Source of the DNA: Flavobacterium antarcticum DSM 19726
GTDB taxonomy: Bacteria > Bacteroidota > Bacteroidia > Flavobacteriales > Flavobacteriaceae
Length of the DNA: 64,000 nt
Direction: 5' to 3'
NCBI RefSeq assembly: GCF_000419685.1
Contig: NZ_ATTM01000004.1
Coordinates: 1-64,000 of the forward strand
Part shown: positions 27,008 to 37,600 of the stretch, piece by piece
Numbering within the stretch: position 1 is the stretch's first letter
Layout of the letters: each line of letters opens with the position of its first letter
Program-made: the position numbers and the translations under genes
Notes under the pieces: model-generated
Databases searched by the model: none
What the model was told of the DNA's origin: nothing
The model's input: only the letters and a program-made list of their open reading frames with translations

Positions 27008-27676
27008 TTACTCACTTTTAGGATTTTCCTCATAATATCTTTTCTCAATTCGCTTGATATCTTTAATCGTGTTTTTAGCCCATTGCAATCTTTTTACCAA
27101 AATTTCTTCTTCCGAAAGTTGCCATTTAATATCTGTTTTCCGAAGTCTACTTGTCAAATTTTGAAGCGTAATTGCTGCTGAAACTGAAATGTTTAAACTC
27201 TCCGTAAAGCCAACCATTGGAATTTTTAAGAAACCATCTGCATTTTTTAATACTTCTTCAGAAAGTCCGTCGCGTTCTGTTCCAAAGAAAAAAGCTGATT
27301 TTCTAGAAACGTCAAAATCATCCAACATGCAGTCATTGTCATGTGGCGTCGTAGCGATAATTTGATATCCTTTCGATTTCAAGCTTTCAATACAATTAGT
27401 AATGGACTCAAAACGATTTACATCAACCCATTTTTGAGCACCCATCGCAATTTCCTTGTCGATGCTTTTACCGAACTTCTCCTCTACTATATTCAATTCT
27501 TGTACTCCAAAAACTTCACAACTTCGCATCACCGCACTTGTGTTATGCAACTGAAAGACATCTTCCATCGCAACGGTAAAGTGATTCGTACGATTTGCTA
27601 AAACAGTAGCAAAACGCTCTTTTCGGTTGTCAGTCAATATGTTTTCTAGAAATTCAAGGTATTTGAGGTCAATCAT
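27008..27676 (-). CDS. trmH: TrmH-family (SPOUT) RNA 2'-O-methyltransferase
   Basis: The 222-residue protein has the trefoil-knot motifs of SpoU/TrmH. Motif 1 is HNTSAVMRSCEVFGV (about 43-57), motif 2 is AFFFGTERDGLS (about 127-138), and motif 3 is IPMVGFTESLNISVSAAI (about 152-169). The N- and C-terminal extensions match tRNA (guanosine-18-2'-O)-methyltransferase better than rRNA enzymes, so Gm18 formation is the most likely role. A -7 like TATTTTTG (minus strand of 27691-27698) lies just upstream. Confidence 0.85.
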   Translation of the reverse strand: MIDLKYLEFLENILTDNRKERFATVLANRTNHFTVAMEDVFQLHNTSAVMRSCEVFGVQELNIVEEKFGKSIDKEIAMGAQKWVDVNRFESITNCIESLKSKGYQIIATTPHDNDCMLDDFDVSRKSAFFFGTERDGLSEEVLKNADGFLKIPMVGFTESLNISVSAAITLQNLTSRLRKTDIKWQLSEEEILVKRLQWAKNTIKDIKRIEKRYYEENPKSE

Positions 27677-27733
27677 TATTTTAATTTTGGCAAAAATAGT
27701 AAAAAATGGTAGCTTTATAACTTATAATCAAAT

Positions 27734-28420
27734 ATGAAAAAGAAACTAATTGTTTTCTCAGGCGCCGGAATAAGTGCTGAAAGCGGTATTCAAACTTTTC
27801 GCGACAGCGATGGACTTTGGGAAGGCCATGATGTTATGGAAGTTGCCACTCCTGAAGGTTATCGCAAAAATCCTGCATTAGTTTTGGATTTTTACAACAA
27901 AAGACGCCAACAATTATTAACCGTAAAACCAAATGAAGCGCACTTAATTCTCGCAGAATTAGAAAATGATTTTGACGTGCAAATCATTACTCAAAATGTA
28001 GATGATTTGCATGAACGTGCCGGAAGTTCAAACGTTTTACATTTGCACGGTGAACTTTTAAAAGTGAGAAGTACTCAAAATCCAAATCACATTTTAGATT
28101 GGAAAACAGATTTATTAGATTCGGATAAAGATGAAAACGGTTTTAATTTGCGTCCCCATATTGTTTGGTATGGCGAAGAAGTTCCGGCATTAGAAGAAGC
28201 CGTTCAATTGACTTCAGAAGCCGATTTAGTATTAGTGATTGGAACCTCACTGCAAGTTTATCCTGCGGCAGGATTAGTGGACTTCGCACCTAAAAATGCT
28301 ACGATTTATTACATCGACCCAAAACCAATTAAAATTCCCAACCTCCGAAATAAATTAGTAGTTTTCGCTAATAAAGCTTCAGAAGGAATGCAACTATTAA
28401 AAAAAGAATTATTGAAGTAG
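27734..28420 (+). CDS. Sirtuin-type NAD-dependent protein deacylase (zinc cysteines absent)
   Basis: The 228-residue protein carries the NAD-binding motifs FSGAGISAESGIQTFRD (about 8-24), TQNVDDLHERAG (about 86-97), catalytic His105 in LHLHGEL, and GTSLQVYPAA. FYNKRR supplies the Tyr54-x-x-Arg57 pair that in SIRT5 and CobB recognises succinyl- or malonyl-lysine, so the enzyme probably removes acidic acyl groups. The four cysteines of the structural zinc site are missing between the catalytic His and RPHIVWYGEEVP. Small Bacteroidota sirtuins can lack zinc, but activity is an inference. Confidence 0.88.
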   Translation: MKKKLIVFSGAGISAESGIQTFRDSDGLWEGHDVMEVATPEGYRKNPALVLDFYNKRRQQLLTVKPNEAHLILAELENDFDVQIITQNVDDLHERAGSSNVLHLHGELLKVRSTQNPNHILDWKTDLLDSDKDENGFNLRPHIVWYGEEVPALEEAVQLTSEADLVLVIGTSLQVYPAAGLVDFAPKNATIYYIDPKPIKIPNLRNKLVVFANKASEGMQLLKKELLK

Positions 28421-28482
28421 ATCACTTCTATCATGTTATTATCAAGTAGATAATTTTAGCTGTAATTGTTGAAATTCTACGT

Positions 28483-28512
28483 TTGACTTTTGGTGTTAAA
28501 ACCGTATCTTTG
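28483..28512 (+). promoter_or_regulatory. purB promoter (-33 TTG, -7 TATCTTTG)
   Basis: TTG at 28483-28485 and TATCTTTG at 28505-28512 are separated by 19 bases, an ideal Bacteroidota promoter. The leader before the ATG is about 20 bases. Confidence 0.75.
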
Positions 28513-28535
28513 CCGACTTACAAAACACAACTACA

Positions 28536-29882
28536 ATGAGTCTTTTAACTGAATTGAATGCTGTATCGCCAATTGATGGACGGTATAGAAATAGAACAAT
28601 GAGTCTTTCGCCTTACTTCTCTGAAGAGGCATTAATCAAGTACCGCGTTTTAGTAGAAATCGAGTATTTTATTGCATTATGCGAAATTCCTTTGCCACAA
28701 CTCCAAAATGTGGATGCATCTCTTTTTGAAAAACTACGCGACATTTATCGGAATTTTTCTGCTGCAGATGCTCAATCGATAAAAGACATTGAAAAGACTA
28801 CAAATCACGACGTAAAAGCAGTCGAATATTTTATCAAAAGTGCTTTCGATAATTTAGGTTTAAACCAATATAAAGAGTTCATCCACTTCGGATTGACTTC
28901 ACAAGATATTAACAATACCGCCATTCCTCTTTCTACGAAAGAAGCTTTTGAAAATGTATATTTGAAAAGTTTGGTGGCTTTAATTTCAAAGTTGAAAGAA
29001 TTAAGTATTGAATGGGCAGCCATTCCAATGTTAGCTCGAACACACGGACAACCGGCCTCTCCTACTCGATTGGGAAAAGAAATCGCAGTTTTCGTAGAAC
29101 GCTTAGAAGAACAAATGCGTTCCTTATTTACAATTCCGTTTGCAGCAAAATTTGGTGGAGCGACCGGAAATTTCAATGCACATCACGTCGCTTACCCAAA
29201 AACGGATTGGAAAATGTTCGGAACCGACTTTGTTGTAGGAAAATTAGGATTACATCATTCGTTTCCAACGACACAAATTGAACATTACGACCACTTTGCA
29301 GCATTTTTCGATGCTTTAAAAAGAATCAACACGATCATTATTGATTTGAACAGAGATATTTGGACGTACGTTTCAATGGATTACTTCAAACAAAAAATTA
29401 AAGAAGGCGAAATTGGTTCTTCAGCAATGCCGCATAAAGTAAATCCAATTGATTTTGAAAATTCAGAGGGAAATTTAGGAATTGCAAACGCGATTTTTGA
29501 ACACCTTTCGGCAAAATTACCTTTATCAAGATTGCAGCGTGATTTGACGGATAGCACCGTTTTAAGAAATATCGGTGTACCAATGGGACATACTTTAATT
29601 GCTTTTGAAGCGACTTTAAAAGGTTTAAATAAATTACTTTTAAACGAACCAAAATTTGCGGAAGATTTAGAGAACAACTGGGCAGTGGTTGCCGAAGCAA
29701 TTCAAACGATTTTAAGACGTGAAGGCTATCCAAATCCATATGAAGCGTTGAAAGGCTTAACAAGAACAAATACTGCGATTAATAAAGAATCAATCCATGC
29801 ATTCATTCATACATTAGAAGTTTCTGATAAAATTAAAAATGAATTACTGGTAATTTCTCCTAGTAACTATTTAGGAGTATAA
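28536..29882 (+). CDS. purB: Adenylosuccinate lyase
   Basis: PurB cleaves SAICAR and adenylosuccinate, releasing fumarate, in purine synthesis. At 448 residues it is the usual length for the longer (E. coli-like) type. Visible blocks are LNAVSPIDGRYRNRT at the N-terminus, the catalytic His in TNHDVKAVEYF and in RTHGQPASPTRLGKE, and the signature loop GSSAMPHKVNPIDFENSEG (about residues 292-310) holding the catalytic Ser. It has its own promoter and terminator. Confidence 0.97.
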   Translation: MSLLTELNAVSPIDGRYRNRTMSLSPYFSEEALIKYRVLVEIEYFIALCEIPLPQLQNVDASLFEKLRDIYRNFSAADAQSIKDIEKTTNHDVKAVEYFIKSAFDNLGLNQYKEFIHFGLTSQDINNTAIPLSTKEAFENVYLKSLVALISKLKELSIEWAAIPMLARTHGQPASPTRLGKEIAVFVERLEEQMRSLFTIPFAAKFGGATGNFNAHHVAYPKTDWKMFGTDFVVGKLGLHHSFPTTQIEHYDHFAAFFDALKRINTIIIDLNRDIWTYVSMDYFKQKIKEGEIGSSAMPHKVNPIDFENSEGNLGIANAIFEHLSAKLPLSRLQRDLTDSTVLRNIGVPMGHTLIAFEATLKGLNKLLLNEPKFAEDLENNWAVVAEAIQTILRREGYPNPYEALKGLTRTNTAINKESIHAFIHTLEVSDKIKNELLVISPSNYLGV

Positions 29883-29899
29883 TCCATTTTCAAAATATA

Positions 29900-29938
29900 A
29901 TAATCCCTTTCTGCTTACAATTAGCTGGAAGGGATTAT
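29900..29938 (+). terminator. purB terminator
   Basis: ATAATCCCTT (29900-29909) pairs with AAGGGATTAT (29929-29938), followed by TTTTA. Confidence 0.8.
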
Positions 29939-30032
29939 TTTAAAAAAATCCTAAAAACAACAAATCTGCTAATCAAATCTTAGCATTTTATTTGCTTTTT
30001 ATTTATCTTTCCGAAAACCTTAAATTTTTCTC

Positions 30033-32306
30033 GTGATTCATTTTTTCTCTTCCTTTTTAATGACGGCAAGTGCTACCTCGCAATTGAAACCTCTTATCAG
30101 TGATTTGGGCTTAATTTTGATGACAGCGGGAATTGCGGTGTTATTATTTAAAAAAATCAAACAACCTTTAGTTCTAGGTTATTTGGTTGCTGGATTTTTA
30201 GCGGGAAATAATTTTGACTTTTTTCCTTCGGTCGAAGATAAAGCAAGTGTTGAAGTTTGGGCCGAAATTGGAATCATATTTTTACTATTCAGTTTAGGGT
30301 TGGAATTTAGTTTTAAGAAACTGATGAAAGTCGGTGGCTCCGCCTCCATAACCGCCACAGTCCAAATTATCTTCATGGTTATTCTGGGTTATTTTGTAGG
30401 AATTGCAATGGGTTGGGAACAGATGGATAGTATTTTTCTAGGTGTAATTCTCTCCATTTCCTCTACAACTATAATCCTTAAAACCTTTGATGAATTAGCC
30501 GTTAAAACCCAAAAATTTGCAGGAATTGTTATTGGTTCTCTTGTGGTACAAGATATCGTTGCGATTTTAATGATGGTATTACTATCAACGATTGCGGTAA
30601 GTCAACAGTTTTCAGGAGGTGAATTATTACAGTCAATTTTAAAGTTAATTTTCTTCTTGACTTTATGGTTTATAGGTGGGATTTTCTTTATTCCCACATT
30701 ACTTCGAAAAGCGAAAAGTCTTTTGACTGATGAAATGACTTTAATTATTGCCATCGCACTTTGTTTAATGATGGTAATTCTAGCTTCAAACGTAGGTTTC
30801 TCTCCTGCTTTAGGTGCTTTTATCATGGGTTCAATTATCGCTGAAACAACGCAGGCTGAACATGTGGAGCATTTAGTTAAACCGGTCAAAGATCTATTTG
30901 GAGCCGTGTTTTTTGTATCGGTAGGAATGTTAATTGATCCTGATACCTTAATCGAGCATGCCGTTCCTGTTGCCATTTTGACTTTAGTAACCATATTTGG
31001 GCAATCCATAAGTTCTACTATTGGTGCCTTAATTTCCGGACAGCCACTCAAACAATCCATTCAAACCGGAATGAGTTTGTCGCAGATTGGAGAGTTTTCG
31101 TTCATCATTGCAACTTTAGGAATGACTTTAAAAGTTACGAGTGAATTTCTATACCCAATGGTTGTTGCCGTATCCGCGGTAACCACTTTTACAACACCGT
31201 ACATGATTAAAGCAGCGGTTCCTGTGTCCAATTTTATTGAAAGAAAAATACCTAAAAAATGGGCAAAAAAAATAGACCGTTACAGTTCGCACTCAGAGTC
31301 TATAAAATCTGCAAGTAAATGGCAGATAGTTATGAAGGCATTCTTAACTCAAGTAGTTATTCACTCTGTTATCATCGTAGCACTCATTTTAGTTTCGTCC
31401 AATTACATCTTACCATTAGTGGAAGATTCGCGGTTTGGGAATGCACTAGCAGCTTTAATAACATTAGTCGTTTTATCGCCATTCTTCTATGCTTTATCCA
31501 TTAAAAGAGTGGCTACAGAACAGGTAGATGAATTGATGAAAGAGCGTAAATACCGTGGTCCAATTATCATGATGGTTCTTTTAAGAATGTTACTTACATT
31601 ATTCTTTTTAGGATTTTTATTGAATAGTTTCTTCTCGCCTGTTGTTGCTTTGATTGCACTTATTCTTGCAATTGGAGCGTATGTTTTGTTTCCAAAAAAA
31701 TTAAACAAACTCTATCAACGCATTGAACGTCGTTTTGTGGAAAACTTGAATGCTCGTGAAATTATTCAAGCTACTAAAAGTCGAAGTCACCTGACACCAT
31801 GGGACGGACACATGAGTACCTTTAATATTGCCAAAGAATCCAACATTGCGGGGAAAACTTTAGACGAATTACAACTTCGTGAAACGCTTGGAATCAACGT
31901 CGCTTTTATCAAAAGGGGTGAAATTATGATTGATATACCAAATAAGTTAGAGCGCTTATTTCCGGGAGACGAAATTTGTGTAATTGGAACCGATGCTCAA
32001 GTTATTAAATTTCAAGAGTATTTAGATCAACACGAATTTGAAATTCCTGAAGAAACGATTGAAAATGACATCATTCTAAAGCAACTGGAGCTTAAGAACG
32101 AACTGTTTATTGGAAAAACGATTCGAGATTCTCAAATTAGAGAGAAAACCAAGGCAATGGTTGTAGGTATGGAACGAAATGGAAAACGCGTTTTGAACCC
32201 CGAATCGAGCGTTGTTCTACAAGAGAATGACATTTTATGGATTGTGGGAAGTAAAAAAGGATTACAAGAGTTCTTTGCAGAAAAAAGAGCAAGAATCAAA
32301 TTGTAA
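30033..32306 (+). CDS. CPA2-family cation/proton antiporter with TrkA-C domain (KefB-like)
   Basis: The 757-residue membrane protein has about twelve to thirteen hydrophobic segments in residues 10-385, including GYLVAGFLAGN, LLFSLGLEFSF, ISSTTIILKTFDEL and FSPALGAFIMGSIIAET. These are hallmarks of Na+/H+ or K+/H+ exchangers of the monovalent cation:proton antiporter-2 family. Two more hydrophobic blocks follow at about 450-550. The C-terminus has TrkA-C-like repeats (about 590-670 and 680-757: GINVAFIKRGEIMIDIP, LFPGDEICVIGTDAQV, LQENDILWIVGSKKGLQ). The start is uncertain: GTG at 30033 or ATG at 30060. Confidence 0.88.
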   Translation: MIHFFSSFLMTASATSQLKPLISDLGLILMTAGIAVLLFKKIKQPLVLGYLVAGFLAGNNFDFFPSVEDKASVEVWAEIGIIFLLFSLGLEFSFKKLMKVGGSASITATVQIIFMVILGYFVGIAMGWEQMDSIFLGVILSISSTTIILKTFDELAVKTQKFAGIVIGSLVVQDIVAILMMVLLSTIAVSQQFSGGELLQSILKLIFFLTLWFIGGIFFIPTLLRKAKSLLTDEMTLIIAIALCLMMVILASNVGFSPALGAFIMGSIIAETTQAEHVEHLVKPVKDLFGAVFFVSVGMLIDPDTLIEHAVPVAILTLVTIFGQSISSTIGALISGQPLKQSIQTGMSLSQIGEFSFIIATLGMTLKVTSEFLYPMVVAVSAVTTFTTPYMIKAAVPVSNFIERKIPKKWAKKIDRYSSHSESIKSASKWQIVMKAFLTQVVIHSVIIVALILVSSNYILPLVEDSRFGNALAALITLVVLSPFFYALSIKRVATEQVDELMKERKYRGPIIMMVLLRMLLTLFFLGFLLNSFFSPVVALIALILAIGAYVLFPKKLNKLYQRIERRFVENLNAREIIQATKSRSHLTPWDGHMSTFNIAKESNIAGKTLDELQLRETLGINVAFIKRGEIMIDIPNKLERLFPGDEICVIGTDAQVIKFQEYLDQHEFEIPEETIENDIILKQLELKNELFIGKTIRDSQIREKTKAMVVGMERNGKRVLNPESSVVLQENDILWIVGSKKGLQEFFAEKRARIKL

Positions 32307-32322
32307 CCGTTTTCAATAGTCT

Positions 32323-32724
32323 TTAATTAATTCCCTTTTCAATCATTTCTAACATTACTGGAGAAGCATTTTTAAATGTCGCGGTTTGCTCTGTAAGACT
32401 TCCAACGTTCTTTTTATTTACTTTAAAAGTCAAATCATGCGTTGTTGTAAACAATAAAGCAGTTAGAAAAGGTTTCTTAATGTAAGAACTCAGCAACATA
32501 AATCCTTCATCTATCGTATGAAAACTTTCAATTTCTTCGGTTTTATATTTAGTAGTAAAAACCCAATTGTATCCACCACTTTCAAGTATATTCAATCGAA
32601 CGTAGATGTTTTTTAAATCCGTATCTCCTATCGTTTTCGCTAAAGTCAGCTTTGCAAAAGTACCTTCTTTAATACTTGATTTTACTTTTTCGTAGAATTC
32701 GACAAACACGGGTTGGTATAACAT
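32323..32724 (-). CDS. Conserved hypothetical cytosolic protein
   Basis: The product has 133 residues from MLYQPVFVEF. An upstream in-frame ATG at 32748 overlaps a -7-like TAATTTTG (minus strand, 32746-32753), so the later ATG is preferred. The protein is a mix of beta-strands (TFAKLTLAKTIG, NIYVRLNILESG, YNWVFTTKYKTEEI) with a helix in the middle. It has no signal or membrane segment. I do not recognise the family, though it looks like a conserved flavobacterial protein. It is convergent with the antiporter gene. Confidence 0.6.
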   Translation of the reverse strand: MLYQPVFVEFYEKVKSSIKEGTFAKLTLAKTIGDTDLKNIYVRLNILESGGYNWVFTTKYKTEEIESFHTIDEGFMLLSSYIKKPFLTALLFTTTHDLTFKVNKKNVGSLTEQTATFKNASPVMLEMIEKGIN

Positions 32725-32753
32725 TTTTTTAAATTTTCTTTTGTGCAAAATTA

Positions 32754-33151
32754 CATTAATGATACTTATTTCAATGTAATTTATGTGGAAGATTTTCTAT
32801 TTGATCTCAACATCAAAATTTTCATTTTTGAGTAATTGATAACCGTTTCAACTATAATTTTAGTCTAAATTAATGATCTGCAAGTCGTTATTCAATATAA
32901 ATGCGTCTGATTCTGAACTTGCACAACTACTTTAATTTAGAATTAAAGTATCTTGATTCTCAAAATTTCCTATAATTACACTCGATTTCGGCAGTAGAAC
33001 CTCATCGGTACTAAAGTTTTCTGCGTAAATAGTTTTTACAACTAACAAAGTAAGTATAAAAACGATTTAAAAAGTTAAAAGTATAATTGTTCCGATTTAA
33101 AAATGACTTAAAAATTTTAATTGAATTGAAAACTTAGAAAGAAATAGTTGC
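32754..33151. other. AT-rich intergenic region
   Basis: About 400 bases without a gene; only short AT-rich sequence is seen, with no clear terminator hairpin for the upstream minus-strand operon. No remnant of a histidine-kinase ATPase domain is recognisable downstream of the receiver-PAS protein. Confidence 0.5.
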
Positions 33152-34165
33152 CTATTCTTCTTCAAAATTATTCGTATTATTGACAATGTTTTTCACGATA
33201 TCGTCCATTTCATTTGTAGAAACACGCAATTGTTTTAACCAAAATTCCATATCCGCTGGATTGTTCGATTCCTCTTCAATTAAATTTATAATCCCTAAAA
33301 TGCGGCACAAAGGAGCTCGCACAACATGTGATTGTGTCCAAGCGATTTCTTTTAATTTCGCGTTTTGTGCTTCTATGGTACTGATGCGTTTTAGTGTTTT
33401 TGTAATGTCATTGGATTGTACAATCAGTCCACCGCTGATGCTGTAATTAATTGCTTTTGAATAAATATCTACTTTAATCTCTTTTCCGTCGGCTAAGAAA
33501 TGAGTAAACGGATAACGTACTAATTCTTCGCCGTCCGAAGCTAATTTTTGTTCAATAAGAAGCACTTCCTTCTCAGGATGTAAATCCGTAAACGACCGCT
33601 CTAAAAAGTCTTCTAGCGAATACCCGTATTTATTTTGAGCTGCCTTATTGGCATTAAGTATTTTTAAAGTCGTGCTGTCCAAAAGCCACGTAGGTTGTGG
33701 ACTAAAATTGAACAAGTTTTCATAATTTACTTTTTCACTTTCAATGTGGTTGATAAAACTATTACGATTTATCGCGAAAGAAATGGTTTTATGAAGTACA
33801 ACCGGTGTTAATTCGTCTTTAATAAGATAGTCTGAAATACCAATTTGCAAACTGTGCTTGGCCATTACCAAATCAGAATATCCAGTGAGAATTATGATTG
33901 GAGTTTGAAAATTGTAACACAACAAGTCATTTATAAGTTCCATTCCTTGCTTATCAGGCAAATTCAGGTCTAAAAGTACAACAGAAACATTTTGTTTATT
34001 AGTTTCTAAGAAATTAACAGCAGTTTTAAAATCACGAAAATGTATAATTTCAACGAGCTTAAACTTTTCAATAAGAAAGTCTTCGATTAGAACAAAATCA
34101 CCTCGATTGTCTTCAATTACTACAATTGATAGTTTTTCCGGATTCTTTTCTAATTCTTTCATCAT
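33152..34165 (-). CDS. Receiver-PAS-DHp protein lacking an ATPase domain
   Basis: The 337-residue soluble protein has a CheY-like receiver (about 12-130) with acidic pocket VIEDN, phospho-acceptor Asp66 in VVLLDLNLP, and the conserved Thr and Lys in ILTGYSD and IKDE. A PAS domain follows (about 145-260, FNFSPQPTWLLDSTTLKILN). The C-terminus is a helical dimerisation and phosphotransfer segment with His280 in TQSHVVRAPLCRILG. No HATPase domain follows; the frame stops after NIVNNTNNFEEE. It could be a phosphorelay intermediate. It is the third gene of the operon, one base after the lone receiver. Confidence 0.85.
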   Translation of the reverse strand: MMKELEKNPEKLSIVVIEDNRGDFVLIEDFLIEKFKLVEIIHFRDFKTAVNFLETNKQNVSVVLLDLNLPDKQGMELINDLLCYNFQTPIIILTGYSDLVMAKHSLQIGISDYLIKDELTPVVLHKTISFAINRNSFINHIESEKVNYENLFNFSPQPTWLLDSTTLKILNANKAAQNKYGYSLEDFLERSFTDLHPEKEVLLIEQKLASDGEELVRYPFTHFLADGKEIKVDIYSKAINYSISGGLIVQSNDITKTLKRISTIEAQNAKLKEIAWTQSHVVRAPLCRILGIINLIEEESNNPADMEFWLKQLRVSTNEMDDIVKNIVNNTNNFEEE

Positions 34166-34166
34166 A

Positions 34167-34607
34167 TTACTTTGGAAGCGTATTCAACTGCAAATAAAAT
34201 TCTTCAATCTTTGAGATCGCTCCTAAAAATTGCTCTATATCCAACGGTTTTTCAACATAACTGTTGCAATGATTTTCATAAGCACTATTTATATCCTTTT
34301 GGCTGCAAGAAGTCGTAAGCATTATTACAGGTATTTTTTTCAGATCTGAATCTTCTTTGATGATTTTCAATACTTCATGACCGTTAAATATTGGAATATT
34401 AATATCTAGCAAAATTAAATCAGGTCTATTCGCATCTGAAAATACACCTCTTCTATATAAAAAATCCAAAGCTTGTTCTCCGTTTTTAGCAACACTAATT
34501 TCTGTTTCTAATTTGCACTCTTCAAATGCTTCACGTGTTAGCAAAATATCACCCTCATTATCTTCCACTAAGAGAATGTGTGCCAGTTTCTTTTTATTCC
34601 TATCCAT
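34167..34607 (-). CDS. Single-domain response regulator (Rcp1-like)
   Basis: This 146-residue lone receiver has ILLVEDNEGD at the N-terminus, phospho-acceptor Asp68 in LILLDINIP, TTS, and Lys in VEKPLDIEQF. The VEDNEGD pattern and the insert around FLYRRGVFSDANRPD are typical of the Rcp1 group that partners phytochrome-like and PAS-rich kinases. There is no output domain. It is one base downstream of the giant kinase gene and one base upstream of the receiver-PAS protein, so all three are co-translated. Confidence 0.9.
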   Translation of the reverse strand: MDRNKKKLAHILLVEDNEGDILLTREAFEECKLETEISVAKNGEQALDFLYRRGVFSDANRPDLILLDINIPIFNGHEVLKIIKEDSDLKKIPVIMLTTSCSQKDINSAYENHCNSYVEKPLDIEQFLGAISKIEEFYLQLNTLPK

Positions 34608-34608
34608 G

Positions 34609-37600
34609 CTACCTATTTTTTGGAATTGTAAAATAAAATGTAGTCCCTTCTCCTACTTTTGAATCGATCCAAATCCTTCCACCTAAAAGCTCTAGATGGC
34701 GTTTGGCAATGGAAAGACCGATTCCTGTTCCTGCATAATCGTCGTTGTTGTGCAACCTCTGAAAGATAATAAATATTTTATCAAAAAATTGAGAATCAAC
34801 ACCAATTCCGTTATCTTTTATCGAAAAGGTATATTCTAACTCATTTTCGTGGACTTCTAAGTCAATTACCGGCACTCTTTCTTCCCGTGTATATTTTAAT
34901 GAATTATCTAGTAAACAATGAAACACTTGCGTAATTGGTGCTTTATAAATCAGCAAAGTTGGAAGTGTTTGCGAGTTAATTACAGCCTTTTTCTCTGTAA
35001 TCAGTTTTCTTCGCAATTGCATAAATTCATCAAGAATATCATTTAAATTTACTAATTCAGTACCTTCAGAAGGTTTACTTGCTCTCGAATAATCTAATAA
35101 ATCAAGAATAATTTGTTTCATTCGTTTCGCTCCATCTGTTGCAAAATAAATATATTGATGTGCTTTTTCATCTAATTGATCGCTGTACTTTCGTTTGAGT
35201 TGATCCATAAAACTAGACACCATTCGCAAAGGTTCTTGTAAATCATGTGATGCTACGAACGCAAACTGTTCTAATTCTTTATTGGAACGTTCGAGTTCTA
35301 CCGTGTATTGCTGCAGTTCTTTGTTCAATTCATTTAATTGAAATTCAAGGTTTTTCTGTTCTGAAATGTCGGTCATCGCTCCAACCATTCTAAATGCTTT
35401 TCCATCCGAATCTCTAATAATTACACCACGATCGGCAATATATATGACAACTTGATCTTCATTTATAATCCGATATTCCAATTCCCAACGCGTACAAGTT
35501 GGATCTTCAATGGCTGCTTTAACACTTGTTTGAATCATTTCAAGATCTTGCGGATGAAAATTATCAACCCAAAAATCATTACTCGTAAATAACTTGCTTG
35601 CTGATTTCCCAAAAAAACGTTCGATAGCTTTTGATCTATAATAAGTTTGATTGCTAATATCCCAATCCCAAATTACATCGTCTGTTGCTTCTGTTACTTT
35701 CTCGAAACGCTCATTCGCTTTCAGTAGTTCAATATTACCTTCTTTTTTTAAGGTTATATCTTTCAAAAATATCGATAATCCATCCTCATTAGGGAAGATT
35801 GAGACCTCAAACCAAGCTTTCATAACTTCCGAGAACGTATCAAAAATTACGGGTTGTTTAGTCTCAATTGCTTTGTAATATTGTTTGTAAAATACACCAT
35901 CAATTGCTGAAGGAAATTCCTGCCAAACGTTTCTACCGATAATTGATTCTTTTTTTATATTAAGAGTTTCTTCAGCGTGGCGGTTCCAGTAGGTTACGGT
36001 CCAATTATTATCTAAGGCAAAGAAAACATCTCCAATACTTTCTAAAATTTTATTTTTCTCTGCAAATAACTTTTGGAATTGTTCAGTTGCCGTTCTTCTT
36101 TCATCAATGTTTTTAAAGTAAACCGCAATACCACCAGCGGATGGATAGGCACTTATTTCATACCATTTTTGATTGGCTGTAAAAAAGAACTCGAAAGTTT
36201 CAGGTAAATTTGTTTTTGCAATTGTGTGGTAAATTTCATCCATTCTCGTTCCTACGATATCTGGAAAAATATCCCATAATTTTTTACCAATTATTTCCTT
36301 TTCATTTACTTGTAATAGTGTCTCTGCTTCCTTATTGAAATACGTAAATTTCCAATCATTATCTATCGCATAAAAACCATCTGAAATACTACCTAATATT
36401 TCCGTAATGCGAAGTTCAAGCGATTTTGAACGATTAATATTTTGAATACTTCCGTAAATTCGCTTACATCTTCCGTGTTGCATTTCTGCACTTGCTAAAA
36501 CGCGAATCCACTTTTTCTTTTGATTGCGGTTTGTAATTTGGGCTTCAAAATCTACAGACACTCCATTCTTCATGCAATCAGTAATTTTAGATTGCAAAAT
36601 TGCTCTTGAAGGTTCTGTAAAGAATTCCAGCGAAGTCTCTACTTCAGGATAGTAGTTTTCGGGCGTTGTTGCTGCAATTTCATGTACCATTTCTGACCAG
36701 TACAAGCCATTAGTTGCAAAGTCATATTCCCAGCTTCCGATACGTGCTAACCTAGACACTTGTTCTAAAAGTTGCTCGTTTTCCGCTTGATTAGTAACGT
36801 CTAATACTAAAGAATTAAAGAGGATTGTGCCATCTGTGAGGTAAATTGGCGTTCCAGTACCAAGATGCGTTCTGATTTCTCCCGAGGGCATAACGTACCG
36901 AAATCGCGTATTCCATTTATTTCTTGTCAACACCGAATCTAAGATACTTTGTTTTACTTTTTCAAGATCACCACTAAGTTCAACTTGCTTCCATATTAAA
37001 CTGTTGTCTTCAAAAACTTTCTCTGCAGAAAATCCCCAAATTTCTTTCGACCCTTTGGTAACAAATTTTAAAGCGTCCGTTCCGTCAGGATAGAGCAAAT
37101 ATTGAAATACAACACCTGGAAGATTATCGGCCAATGATTGCAATCTGATTTCAGCCTCTTTTCGTTCGTTAATATCTTGAATACTGCCATAAATTCGGAT
37201 GCATCTTCCATTAGAAAATTCGCCAACACCCATCAGTCGAACCCAAATTTCTTTTTTCTTTGACGTAATTAGAACGGCTTCAAAATCAAAATTTTCACCA
37301 CTTATTTTACATTCGTTTACTTTGGCCGAAACAATTGGTCGGAAATCTTCTCTGTAAAAAGAAAGTGAATTCTCTAGTGTCGGAATAAAGGTTTTAGGAT
37401 CGGTTTCAAATATTTGATGAATTTCATCAGACCAAAAAATAGAGTGATTCAATAGATTAATTTCCCCATTACCTATTCTAGCAAGAGTTGCCGCTTGCCG
37501 ATTTAGTTCTCGTAAATTTTTCTCTGTAGTAATGTTTTTTCCAGTGACGTAAAGTAGCTCTTCCGCAAACGAAGCGTTACAATACCAGCTCAACCAAATA

